This document shows, one piece after another, positions 44,674 through 53,704 of a stretch of 64,000 nt of DNA. A program made the position numbers and the translations under genes. The notes under the pieces were generated by a model. It did not search any database and was not told where the DNA came from. It worked only from the letters and a program-made list of their open reading frames with translations. Where the stretch lies: positions 1 to 64,000 of the forward strand of contig URAV01000016.1 in the NCBI GenBank assembly GCA_900545915.1, written 5' to 3'. This DNA comes from an uncultured Porphyromonadaceae bacterium. Lineage in GTDB: Bacteria > Bacteroidota > Bacteroidia > Bacteroidales > Coprobacteraceae. Numbering within the stretch: the stretch's first letter is position 1; the number at the start of each line of letters is the position of its first letter.

Positions 44674-45549
44674 TTATCCGATTGTGTGGTTTACTATTAA
44701 CTCTTTCATGAGTTCATCTATTTCTGTGTCGTTTCCGGATAATTTTTTACTTTCTTTAGCCTGAAAAACGACATTCTCGATTTGTTTTACCTTTGTCGGA
44801 GACCCTGCCAGTCCTACTTGATTCAAGTCTGCATCGACGTCGGACACACTCCATTCCGTTAGATTCAGATAAGGGCGGTTTTCGTATAAATTGCTGAAAT
44901 AGTCATTATCCTGATTTTGTCTTTCACTTATGGTCTTGGCATATTTATACCGCTGTATCAGTTTTGCATTGCGCGGACGGCAATCATCTGCACTTCCATT
45001 AACGGTTATGACTACCGGATATTTGGCTTCTACAACTTCGACACCTCTTTCCAGACGTCTTTTGACTTGTATTTTGCCGTCCTGAACTTTTAAGATTTTT
45101 TCTGCATAAGTAATTTGTGGCAAACCAAGTTTTTCTGCGACTTGAGGGCCTACTTGGGCTGTGTCCCCGTCAATTGCTTGACGGCCTCCGATAATAATAT
45201 CGTAGTCTTTCATTTTCTTGACGGCGCAAGCCAATGCATAAGATGTTGCTAATGTATCGGCACCGGCGAATGCCCGGTCGGTAAGTAATACTCCGCCATC
45301 AGCTCCTCTGAACAAGCCTTCTCGAATAATGTCGGCGGCGCGAGGAGGTCCCATAGTCAGTAATGAGACGGTCGATCCGGGGTACTGTTCTTTTAATTGC
45401 AGAGCCTGTTCGAGTGCATTCAGGTCTTCTGGATTAAAAATAGCGGGTAATGCTGCTCGATTTACCGTTCCGTCGGCTTTCATGGCATCTTTACCTACAT
45501 TTCTCGTATCCGGTACTTGTTTGGCAAGTACAATAATTTTTAAACTCAT
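44674..45549 (-). CDS. etfB: Electron transfer flavoprotein beta subunit
   Basis: A 291-aa partner of EtfA. The conserved N-terminal IIVLAKQVPDT and the segment GGRQAIDGDTAQVGPQVAE are EtfB signatures. An upstream start at 45612 is excluded because the operon promoter lies at 45610-45639; the ATG at 45549 (MSLKIIV) is used. It is the first gene of the operon etfB-etfA-(TonB/MORN)-acyl-CoA dehydrogenase. Confidence 0.95.
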   Translation of the reverse strand: MSLKIIVLAKQVPDTRNVGKDAMKADGTVNRAALPAIFNPEDLNALEQALQLKEQYPGSTVSLLTMGPPRAADIIREGLFRGADGGVLLTDRAFAGADTLATSYALACAVKKMKDYDIIIGGRQAIDGDTAQVGPQVAEKLGLPQITYAEKILKVQDGKIQVKRRLERGVEVVEAKYPVVITVNGSADDCRPRNAKLIQRYKYAKTISERQNQDNDYFSNLYENRPYLNLTEWSVSDVDADLNQVGLAGSPTKVKQIENVVFQAKESKKLSGNDTEIDELMKELIVNHTIG

Positions 45550-45609
45550 AATTGATAGAGATATTAGATTTGAAATATTGTTATCTAAAAAGCATTTTTC
45601 AACGCTCCA

Positions 45610-45639
45610 CAAATTTACTGAAAGCTGTTAATCTGACAA
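45610..45639 (-). promoter_or_regulatory. Promoter of the etf operon
   Basis: On the minus strand TTG (45639-45637) and TAAATTTG (45617-45610) are 19 nt apart, matching the Bacteroidota -33/-7 pattern closely. The etfB ATG is 60 nt downstream. Confidence 0.7.
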
Positions 45640-45658
45640 GTATTTTTATTGAAAATTT

Positions 45659-45681
45659 GATGTTCCGAAAGATGTTCCGAA
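45659..45681. repeat. Tandem 11-bp direct repeat upstream of the etf promoter
   Basis: GATGTTCCGAA occurs twice (45659-45669 and 45671-45681), one base apart. It lies 20-42 nt upstream of the etf -33 element, a common place for activator sites. A regulator binding as a tandem dimer is a reasonable inference. Confidence 0.6.
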
Positions 45682-45760
45682 CGAATTCTTAAGGATAAAA
45701 GCAATTTTTTTAGATAGGCTTTTGTGCTTGTTACTGTTGTTTGATTCATATCTGTTTTAT

Positions 45761-45768
45761 TATCTTTG
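45761..45768 (+). promoter_or_regulatory. -7 box of the cupin gene
   Basis: TATCTTTG matches TAnnTTTG, 19 nt before the ATG at 45788, with TTG at 45737-45739 as a possible -33. Confidence 0.6.
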
Positions 45769-45787
45769 AATCGTAAAAATATGATTT

Positions 45788-46129
45788 ATGAAACAGGAGA
45801 GCGATAGTTTTCAGTTTGAGAATACAACAGAGTGGGAGAGTGCCGGAGTTGGAGTCATCCGTCAGATTATGGCTTATAATAAGAATATGATGATGGTTAA
45901 GGTTAAGTTCGAAACAGGAGCGGAAGGTGCACCTCATACACATCCGCATACTCAGGCTACGTATGTTGTAAGCGGAATATTTGAATTTACCGTAGGAGGT
46001 GAAACCGAGATTGTTCGTGCCGGAGATGGCGTTTATATGCGCTCGGGAATATTGCATAGTTGCAAATGTATAGAGACCGGTATTTTAATCGATACATTTA
46101 CTCCTATGCGGGAAGATTTTATAAAATGA
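45788..46129 (+). CDS. Cupin domain protein
   Basis: A 113-aa single-domain beta-barrel. HTHPHTQATYVVSG carries the metal-binding His/His/His-type cupin motif 1, and a partner His lies in GILHSC. It is a small cytosolic metalloprotein of unknown reaction, similar to many orphan cupins. Monocistronic and convergent with the downstream membrane glycosyltransferase gene, 17 nt apart. Confidence 0.88.
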   Translation: MKQESDSFQFENTTEWESAGVGVIRQIMAYNKNMMMVKVKFETGAEGAPHTHPHTQATYVVSGIFEFTVGGETEIVRAGDGVYMRSGILHSCKCIETGILIDTFTPMREDFIK

Positions 46130-46146
46130 TTATTGGGGCAAACTTT

Positions 46147-47364
46147 TTATCGTTCTTTTGACGAGGAGTTTAAATTATTTTTCTTGTTTAGTAGATATTG
46201 TCGTATGGCTATCGAAATAAATAATACCCACATTAATATCATGCCTATGTTATTGATTTTAGGAGTGAATTTGTTTAACTGAACAGGTAATAGTATCCAA
46301 ATAAATAAAAACAGAGCTAAGCAGGTCTCTATACTGGATAATTTGCTGTTTGCGGATAATAACATGATCAATAACGGAAAAATATAGATACCGTTGTAAA
46401 CAAATGCTTGCTGGGGAACTAATACACAAATCATAGCCGCTAAACCAAAACGTATTAAAGAAGATTTGGTTTTAAAGAATAATCCTGTGGAAAGCAATCC
46501 CAAGATATAAGTTAGATATTTACCCGTTTCGTAAAGTATAGATTGATTTTCTATGTTCAATGTTTTTCCTAATTGTAGAAATAAAGGAATGATCCCAAAC
46601 CGATATACCGAAAACGACATTCCGTAAATGGCTGTTTGTTCTTTTACATTTTCATATAATTGACCGATATTTCCGAATCCGTTTTTAAAAAACAAGAAAG
46701 GTAAAAATATTAATAATAAAGTAAGAATTGCATATTGGAAAAATGTTTTGTAATCTTTCTTATATAAATAATATAAGCTGAATATAGCTGGAAATATTTT
46801 TAAAACGGAGGCGATAGCCAGACAAATTATTCCATACCATTTTTTTTCGTTTTGATCTTTCACATATACGAAGTAATTGATGCAAGCTGCTGAGATCATA
46901 ATTTCGTTTCCACGCTCCAAAGTGTAAAGATTGATAGATGAAAAAAATATGATAAACAATATGATCGGAGAACATTTATATTTTTTACACAAAAGATATA
47001 GAGAATGAAATAGTAGGAAAAGCGAGAGTAATGTAAAGAAAAAGCAGCTCAATACGGCTATTTGAGAATTCCAACAATCTTCGAGCGATATTGAAGAGTA
47101 GTTGGTAAGCAAAGTAAACGGATATAAGATCATGTAAGAGAACGGTAAATAATTTTTGTTACAAGTACCGTTCAATTCATTATAATACGGGTTCTTATCG
47201 GCAATATAGATTAGCGTATTATAGAAATCGGCAAAGAAATTATCTAATTTCAGAAAAAATACATGAAGTTGGTGTGAGGGATCTGCAAACAATAGTATGA
47301 TCCAGATACAAGCTAATAAAAAAGTAAGTCCTGTGAATATTTTTTTGATTTTACTTTGATCCAT
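46147..47364 (-). CDS. GT87/DUF2029-type membrane glycosyltransferase
   Basis: A 405-aa polytopic membrane protein with about ten hydrophobic helices and a periplasmic-side segment after the first helix containing FADFYNTLIY, YYNELNG and NYLPFSYM. These features fit GT-C fold, polyprenol-phosphate-sugar mannosyltransferases of the GT87 family. It may add sugars to a cell-envelope lipid or glycan. The assignment rests on overall pattern, so it is tentative. It is monocistronic by spacing. Confidence 0.7.
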   Translation of the reverse strand: MDQSKIKKIFTGLTFLLACIWIILLFADPSHQLHVFFLKLDNFFADFYNTLIYIADKNPYYNELNGTCNKNYLPFSYMILYPFTLLTNYSSISLEDCWNSQIAVLSCFFFTLLSLFLLFHSLYLLCKKYKCSPIILFIIFFSSINLYTLERGNEIMISAACINYFVYVKDQNEKKWYGIICLAIASVLKIFPAIFSLYYLYKKDYKTFFQYAILTLLLIFLPFLFFKNGFGNIGQLYENVKEQTAIYGMSFSVYRFGIIPLFLQLGKTLNIENQSILYETGKYLTYILGLLSTGLFFKTKSSLIRFGLAAMICVLVPQQAFVYNGIYIFPLLIMLLSANSKLSSIETCLALFLFIWILLPVQLNKFTPKINNIGMILMWVLFISIAIRQYLLNKKNNLNSSSKER

Positions 47365-47512
47365 AATGCATTACTTGAATATCCTAAAAAACAATGTAAT
47401 GCAAATATATATTATATATTTAAAGAAATAAAAAACCTTGTTTGATTATTTTATAATATTTTCTGGGATTGCATGTTTATAGAAATGAGATTGTTATAAT
47501 ATAAAAAATAAA

Positions 47513-47549
47513 GTGCCCCTAAAAGTTTTCATCGAACTTTTAGAGGCAC
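47513..47549. terminator. Bidirectional terminator after the purF-like gene
   Basis: A 15-bp stem with a single mismatch (47513-47527 and 47535-47549) and a 7-nt loop. T-tracts follow on both strands, so it terminates the purF-like operon on the minus strand. Confidence 0.88.
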
Positions 47550-47569
47550 ATCGTTTTTTTAATCGGTTA

Positions 47570-48973
47570 TTATTCATAACTACTTCCGTCGAAGCAGTGC
47601 GTACAAATACATTCTTTAGGTAAACCTATCGATTTAACGAGCGTTTCCAATGGATTGAATTTCAAAGTCGTAATATTCAGATCTTTTCGAATGCAGTCCA
47701 CCATTTTGCAATACTGGGGAGAATTTGTAGTTGCATAAGCCGGGAGATTTTTAGAACAATCTCCTTCAAGATTTTTTATAACCCTTCGTGTGATGAGTTC
47801 CAACTCCGATTTTGATCCTGTAAAATTCAGAAACTTACAAGGATAAATTAAAGGAGGACAACTGATGCGCATGTGTACCTCTTTAGCTCCATAACGATAT
47901 AAATCATTTACATTGTCATGAAGTTGAGTTCCCCTGACAATAGAGTCATCACAAAAAACGACCTTTTTATCTTTCAATAATTTTTTGTTAGGAATCAGCT
48001 TCATTTTTGCTACCAGTTCTCGCATTTCTTGTGTAGGAGGAGTAAAACTTCTCGGCCATGTCGGAGTATATTTAACGATCGCTCTTTTATATGGAATTTG
48101 TTTTCCGACGGCATATCCCAAAGACATACCTACTCCGGAGTCGGGAATACCTGATACGAAATCTGCATCGATATCATCGTTTTTACCCATTTCCACACCG
48201 CAGTCGAAACGCATCTCGTCAACATTCTTCCCTTCATATTCGCATACGGGATAACCGTAATATACCCAAAGGAAAGAACATATTTGCATTTTTTTATTAG
48301 GTTTTCGCAATTGTGTAAAACCATCGGCTGTGATTTGAACGATTTCTCCCGGTCCTATATTATAATCCATTTCATAACCCAGATTCGGAAAACTGCAGGT
48401 TTCGGATGATACTGCATAGCAGTTTTTTCCCTTTCCTATCATGATAGGAGTTCGGCCATATTTATCCCGTGCTGCAATAATTCCGTTTTCTGTAAGAAGA
48501 AGCATCGAACAAGAACCTTTCAATCGATTATAGACATTCTCTATCCCTTCGACAAAAGTTTTACCTTCGATAATAAGCATAGCGACTAATTCCGATTGAT
48601 TGGTAATGCCGTTACTATGTTCGCAAAAATGGTTTCCTTTTGCCAAAAGTTCCTTTTCGAGCTCCGGTAGATTAGTTACTTTGGCAACTGTTACTACGGC
48701 AAACTTTCCTAAATGAGAATTGATGATAATCGGTTGAGCATCGGTATCGCTGATTACGCCTATTCCTGAATTTCCTGAAAAAGAGGGAAGATCAGCCTCG
48801 AATTTTGTACGGAAATAAGAATTCTCGATATTATGAATCGAGCGAGTGAAATTTCCGTTATTCAAAGTTACCATACCTCCACGCTTTGTTCCCATGTGAG
48901 AATTGTAATCTACCCCATAAAAGAGGTCGGCTACACAATTTTCTTTTTTTATAGTTCCAAAAAAACCGCCCAT
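47570..48973 (-). CDS. Amidophosphoribosyltransferase-like protein (PurF family, glutaminase Cys absent)
   Basis: A 467-aa homologue of PurF, the enzyme that makes phosphoribosylamine from PRPP and glutamine at the start of purine synthesis. The phosphoribosyltransferase half keeps the PRPP loop VVFCDDSIVRGTQ (about residue 340). The N-terminal Ntn-glutaminase half begins MGGFFGT, so the nucleophilic Cys that normally follows Met (CGIFG-type start) is replaced by Gly, and other glutaminase signatures are weak. The protein therefore might use ammonia, depend on a separate glutaminase, or have a new role. It lies 101 nt after purL on the same strand, supporting purine metabolism. Confidence 0.85.
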   Translation of the reverse strand: MGGFFGTIKKENCVADLFYGVDYNSHMGTKRGGMVTLNNGNFTRSIHNIENSYFRTKFEADLPSFSGNSGIGVISDTDAQPIIINSHLGKFAVVTVAKVTNLPELEKELLAKGNHFCEHSNGITNQSELVAMLIIEGKTFVEGIENVYNRLKGSCSMLLLTENGIIAARDKYGRTPIMIGKGKNCYAVSSETCSFPNLGYEMDYNIGPGEIVQITADGFTQLRKPNKKMQICSFLWVYYGYPVCEYEGKNVDEMRFDCGVEMGKNDDIDADFVSGIPDSGVGMSLGYAVGKQIPYKRAIVKYTPTWPRSFTPPTQEMRELVAKMKLIPNKKLLKDKKVVFCDDSIVRGTQLHDNVNDLYRYGAKEVHMRISCPPLIYPCKFLNFTGSKSELELITRRVIKNLEGDCSKNLPAYATTNSPQYCKMVDCIRKDLNITTLKFNPLETLVKSIGLPKECICTHCFDGSSYE

Positions 48974-49074
48974 ATTGTTTATTGAATATAATACTTAGTT
49001 GTAGATGTGATGTATTGACGTTAAAAAGAACGGGAACGTTCGGTATATACCCGTGCGCTCCCGTTATAGCATTA

Positions 49075-52000
49075 TTATTTTTTATGCTGTTCTACCCATT
49101 TGCGGGCATTTACGAATGCCTCTATCCAAGGGGTCACCTGATCTTCGTTTTTACGTTTAGTCGGATAATATCCCCATTGCCATGGGAAAATCGCACGTTC
49201 GAGATGAGGCATCATAGCCAAGTGCCGTCCGTCGTTTGTTGCGATACCTGCGACAGCAAAAGGTGACCCGTTCGGATTAGCCGGATAAGCATCATAGCTG
49301 TATTTTGCTATGACATTATATTTGTCGATATCATAAGGTAATTCGAATTTTCCCTCTCCATGGGCTACCCATACTCCTAATTTGCTGCCTGACAGAGACC
49401 CGAACATTACCGAATTATTTTCAGGGATAGTCAAACTGGTAAATTCGGACTCGAATTTATGTGAATCATTATGTCGCATTTTGGGTTTCTTTTCGTGATC
49501 CGGAGTCAATAGCCCCAATTCTACCATGAGCTGACAACCGTTACAGATACCTAAACTTAGAGTATCCTTGCGTGTATAGAATTTGTCCAAAGAGGCTTTG
49601 GCCTTTTCATTCCAAAGGAATCCTCCAGCCCAGCCTTTGGCAGAACCTAATACATCCGAATTGGAAAAACCTCCGCAATAGACGATCATGTTTATATCTT
49701 CAAGTGTTTCTCGTCCGCTGATCAGATCGGTCATGTGAACATCTTTAACGTCGAATCCGGCTAAATAGAGAGAATATGCCATTTCCCGATCTCCGTTTAC
49801 GCCTTTCTCTCGAATAATGGCTGCTTTTATGCCGCTCGGTTTTCTGCGGTCGGCACTGATTCCGTATTGTGCCATTTTTCCGGTGAAATCGTCATTAAAT
49901 TTAATTTGTAAAGGTTGTTCCTTGTAATTATTGAATCGTGCGGCAGCAGATTTTTCTCCGCTTTGCTTGCAATCGAGCAGATAAGAGGAAGAAAACCATA
50001 CGTCACGCAAGTAATCGATTCCGAACTGGTATTCTGCATTGTCTTTCTTGACCAGAATGTGACGTTCTTTGCAAGGCCGTCCGATTTTAGAAAATCCGAT
50101 ACTGTTATTTTGCAGAATCTTTTCGACGCTATCCTTGTCTTTTACCTGAATCAAAACTCCCGGATTTTCACTGAAAAGGATTTTTATAATATCTTTTTCT
50201 GCGATTTTATCGAGATTTACATCCAAACCGCCTTCCGAATTTCCGAAATTCATTTCGAGCAAGGCAGTAATCATACCGCCGGCCGAAATATCATGACCTG
50301 CCAGAATAAGGTCCTTCTCGATTAATTCTTGTATTGTATTGAATGCTGAAGCGAAATATTCTGAATCTTTTACGGTAGGTGCTGTTTTACCGATTTTTCC
50401 GAGCGATTGTGCAAAAGCCGATCCTCCGAGTTGAAAATTATCGAATGAGAAATCTATATAGTAAATAGCCGTATTGCGATCGAGAATGAGTACAGGAGAA
50501 ACGACTTTTTTTATGTCCGACACTTCACCTCCTGCCGAGATGATAACAGTTCCCGGAGCGAAAACTTTTTCGTCACCGTATTTTTGTGTCATAGACAGAC
50601 TGTCTTTTCCTGTGGGAATGTTGATTCCCAGATCACAAGCAAATTGACTGCAAGCCTCCACTGCTTTATATAGACGGGCATCTTCACCTTCATTTTTACA
50701 TGGCCACATCCAGTTGGCACTTAATGAGACACTTTTCAATCCTTCCGTCATTGGTGCCCATACGATGTTGGTAAGAGCTTCCGATACGGCAAGTATAGAA
50801 CCGGCAGCCGGGTCGATCATGGCTGCTTGCGGTGCATGTCCGATAGAAGTGGCGATACCCGATTTTCCTCGATAATCTAAAGCCACTACACCGCAATCGC
50901 TGAGAGGTAATTGTATTTCTCCCTGACATTGTTGGCGGGCTACTTTACCGGTTACAGAGCGATCTACTTTATTGGTCAGCCAATCTTTGCAAGCTACCGC
51001 TTCAAGCTGTAATACATTTTCCAGATATTCATGTATCTTTCCGGTTTCGTAGACGACGTCCTGATAATTCTCTTCAACCGTGTGATCTTTCATAAAAGTG
51101 CGAGGCGCTTTGCCGAACATATCTTCCATGGCGAGATCTATCGGTTTTATTCCGTCTTTTTGTTCAAAGACAAAACGCATATCCCCGGTGGTTTCTCCCA
51201 CGACATACATCGGGGCACGTTCACGGTCTGCGATCTTTCGAACATGTTCGATGTCTTTTTCACCGATAAGCATTCCCATGCGTTCCTGGCTTTCGTTTCC
51301 GACGATTTCTTTTGCGGATAGGGTAGGATCTCCTATAGGTAATTTATCCATTTCGATTTTACCACCCGTCGTTTCTACCAGTTCCGACAAGGCATTTAAA
51401 TGCCCTCCGGCTCCATGATCATGAATCGAAACAATAGGGTTATTGTCCGACTCTGCAAGTGCGCGAACCACATTCGATACACGTTTCTGCATTTCAGGAT
51501 TAGCGCGTTGTATGGCATTTAGCTCGATTGCATTGGCATATACACCGGTTTCTACAGACGATACAGCTCCGCCCCCCATTCCGATACGGTAATTATCTCC
51601 GCCCATAACGACGACTTTCTCACCGGGCTTAGGAGTTCCTTTGAGAGCGTCTCGCATAGTTCCGAAACCAACACCGCCTGCTAACATGATAACTTTGTCG
51701 TATGCAAATTTTTTATAGTTTTCGGCATGCTCAAAGGTAAGAAGCGATCCGCAGATCATCGGCTGTCCGAATTTGTTCCCGAAATCCGATGCTCCATTTG
51801 ATGCTTTTACTAAAATTTGTTCAGGAGTTTGGTAAAGCCATTTCCGCTCAGGCATGGCTTTCTTTTCCCATTCGCGTCCCTTTTCCGTTCTGGGATATGA
51901 GGTCATATATACTGCTGTGCCGGCAATGGGCAAACTCGCTTTTCCGCCGCCTAATCGGTCGCGTATTTCTCCACCTGTTCCGGTTGCAGCTCCGTTAAAC

Positions 52001-52770
52001 GGTTCTACGGTAGTCGGGAAATTATGTGTTTCCGCTTTTAGGGAAATAACGGTTTTTATATCTTTAATTTCAAAAAAATCGGGCTTGTCTTGTGATGCCG
52101 GAGCGAATTGTTCGATTACCGGTCCTTCGTTAAAAGCAACGTTGTCCTTATATGCCGATACTAATTTGTTCGGATTTTCTTCGGATGTTTTTTTTATTAA
52201 TTTAAATAAAGAACTTTCTTTTTCTTGTCCATCAATAATAAAAACACCGTTGAATATTTTATGCCGGCAATGTTCTGAGTTGACTTGGGAAAATCCGAAT
52301 ACTTCACTGTCGGTAAGTTTACGCCCTATTTTTTCCCCTAAATCGTTCAAATAATTTATTTCGTCTTCGCTCAGTGCAAGCCCCTCCTGTTTGCTGTATG
52401 AAGCGATATCGTCTATATAGACGATAGGATCGGGCAATTTGTTTATCTCAAAAATAGACTGGTTTAGTCCGTTATACATTCGTTGGAGCATCGGGTCGTG
52501 ATCAGCCTTTTCGTTTTTTACAGGGAAATATTCTTCGATGCGGGTTATTCCTTTTAATCCCATATTTTGAGTAATTTCCACAGCATTGGTACTCCATGGG
52601 GTAATCATTTCTTTGCGAGGTCCGACGAACCAGCCGTCAATAATTTTGTCGTTTAGTACTTCGGCCTCACTGAAAAGCCAGCTCAGTTTCTCTGTTTCAT
52701 GGGACGAAAGAGTGTGATCGGTATCGACTGCTATCACATTCCGGGAAGGTGTTTTGAAAAAAAGAACCAT
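49075..52770 (-). CDS. purL: Phosphoribosylformylglycinamidine synthase, single-chain form
   Basis: A 1231-aa enzyme that converts FGAR to FGAM in purine synthesis. The long form joins the synthetase domains (ATP-binding, with HDHGAGGHLNALSE) to a C-terminal class I glutaminase with nucleophile Cys1076 in GICNGCQ, and a later His in VWVAHGEG. Here the ammonia source is intact, in contrast with the neighbouring PurF-like protein. The gene leads a probable two-gene operon with the PurF-like gene. Confidence 0.95.
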   Translation of the reverse strand: MVLFFKTPSRNVIAVDTDHTLSSHETEKLSWLFSEAEVLNDKIIDGWFVGPRKEMITPWSTNAVEITQNMGLKGITRIEEYFPVKNEKADHDPMLQRMYNGLNQSIFEINKLPDPIVYIDDIASYSKQEGLALSEDEINYLNDLGEKIGRKLTDSEVFGFSQVNSEHCRHKIFNGVFIIDGQEKESSLFKLIKKTSEENPNKLVSAYKDNVAFNEGPVIEQFAPASQDKPDFFEIKDIKTVISLKAETHNFPTTVEPFNGAATGTGGEIRDRLGGGKASLPIAGTAVYMTSYPRTEKGREWEKKAMPERKWLYQTPEQILVKASNGASDFGNKFGQPMICGSLLTFEHAENYKKFAYDKVIMLAGGVGFGTMRDALKGTPKPGEKVVVMGGDNYRIGMGGGAVSSVETGVYANAIELNAIQRANPEMQKRVSNVVRALAESDNNPIVSIHDHGAGGHLNALSELVETTGGKIEMDKLPIGDPTLSAKEIVGNESQERMGMLIGEKDIEHVRKIADRERAPMYVVGETTGDMRFVFEQKDGIKPIDLAMEDMFGKAPRTFMKDHTVEENYQDVVYETGKIHEYLENVLQLEAVACKDWLTNKVDRSVTGKVARQQCQGEIQLPLSDCGVVALDYRGKSGIATSIGHAPQAAMIDPAAGSILAVSEALTNIVWAPMTEGLKSVSLSANWMWPCKNEGEDARLYKAVEACSQFACDLGINIPTGKDSLSMTQKYGDEKVFAPGTVIISAGGEVSDIKKVVSPVLILDRNTAIYYIDFSFDNFQLGGSAFAQSLGKIGKTAPTVKDSEYFASAFNTIQELIEKDLILAGHDISAGGMITALLEMNFGNSEGGLDVNLDKIAEKDIIKILFSENPGVLIQVKDKDSVEKILQNNSIGFSKIGRPCKERHILVKKDNAEYQFGIDYLRDVWFSSSYLLDCKQSGEKSAAARFNNYKEQPLQIKFNDDFTGKMAQYGISADRRKPSGIKAAIIREKGVNGDREMAYSLYLAGFDVKDVHMTDLISGRETLEDINMIVYCGGFSNSDVLGSAKGWAGGFLWNEKAKASLDKFYTRKDTLSLGICNGCQLMVELGLLTPDHEKKPKMRHNDSHKFESEFTSLTIPENNSVMFGSLSGSKLGVWVAHGEGKFELPYDIDKYNVIAKYSYDAYPANPNGSPFAVAGIATNDGRHLAMMPHLERAIFPWQWGYYPTKRKNEDQVTPWIEAFVNARKWVEQHKK

Positions 52771-53004
52771 TATAGTCTATTTAAATTATGAATTATTTTG
52801 ACTGTTATTATTGTTCTTGATAATATCTTTAATTCTCTTATCTTTTTCCTGATAAGATATTTTGAAAAATGTTCGCACTTTGCATCCGAAATATAAAAAA
52901 GAGATATTATCCTTTCTCAGATTTCGTCTGCAAAATTAATCAAAAGCTGCGTTCTTTAAAACAATAAAGCCAAAACAATTGACGGAAATGTAACATTTAT
53001 GACT
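52771..53004 (-). promoter_or_regulatory. purL promoter and long leader with hairpins
   Basis: On the minus strand TAATTTTG (52938-52931) fits TAnnTTTG, placing the start near 52923 and leaving a leader of about 150 nt. The leader contains a 7-bp hairpin TCTTATC/GATAAGA (52836-52842 and 52851-52857) overlapping a second possible pair, AATATCTT/AAGATATT. I recognise no known riboswitch class; an RNA-level control is possible but unproven. Confidence 0.4.
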
Positions 53005-53012
53005 TATATTTG
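53005..53012 (+). promoter_or_regulatory. -7 box of the LysE-type gene
   Basis: TATATTTG matches TAnnTTTG. It overlaps the upstream TTG of the longer frame (53010), which therefore is not the start. Confidence 0.65.
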
Positions 53013-53048
53013 CATTTCGGAAACAGATTAACTGTAAATAGGGGAATA

Positions 53049-53693
53049 GTGGATTTGGTATTATATACGATTATAAGAGGTTTAGCTATCGGTATTTTGG
53101 TATCGGCACCCATGGGACCTATCGGAGTGTTATGCATACAACGCACTTTGAATAAAGGACGGTGGTCGGGCTTTGTTACCGGGCTGGGCGCTTCCGTTTC
53201 GGATTTGGGTTATGCGGTGTTGACAGGTCTCGGCATGTCTATCGTAATAGATTTTATAGAGACGAATGAGTATTTGATACAAATATTGGGAAGTCTCGTG
53301 TTGGCCGGATTCGGGGCTTATCTGTATCGTCAAAATCCTGCAAAGAATATCAAAAAACAAAGTGCTAATAAAAATACTTTTACGCAAGATTTTGTGACGG
53401 CGTTCTTCCTTACATTGTCAAATCCGTTGATACTGTTTCTGTTTATAGGATTGTTCGCCCGACTTAATTTCTTTGTTCCCGAATCTACTTTATACCACTA
53501 TATTCTCGGCTATATCTCTATTATTATAGGAGCTGTTTCATGGTGGTTTACAATAACATTTTTTATAAATAAGGTGCGTACTCGTTTCAATTTGCGTAGC
53601 TTATGGTTGATTAACCGCTGTATTGGAGGCGTTATTATTATCATGTCTTTAGTGGGTTGTTTTATGGGTATGTCAGGATATTTCAATCATTAA
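53049..53693 (+). CDS. LysE-family amino acid exporter
   Basis: A 214-aa inner-membrane protein with about six hydrophobic helices. The N-terminal SAPMGPIGVLCIQRTL is the conserved LysE/RhtB motif. It probably exports an amino acid. A GTG start at 53049 is chosen: it is preceded by AGGGGA at good spacing and lies about 30 nt after the predicted transcript start. The next gene begins 11 nt after its stop, suggesting an operon. Confidence 0.85.
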   Translation: MDLVLYTIIRGLAIGILVSAPMGPIGVLCIQRTLNKGRWSGFVTGLGASVSDLGYAVLTGLGMSIVIDFIETNEYLIQILGSLVLAGFGAYLYRQNPAKNIKKQSANKNTFTQDFVTAFFLTLSNPLILFLFIGLFARLNFFVPESTLYHYILGYISIIIGAVSWWFTITFFINKVRTRFNLRSLWLINRCIGGVIIIMSLVGCFMGMSGYFNH

Positions 53694-53704
53694 TTTTTTT
53701 TACT

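Noticed and set aside
51854..52354. 166-codon plus-strand frame opposite purL
   Set aside because: Antisense shadow within a conserved enzyme; no promoter or ribosome site.
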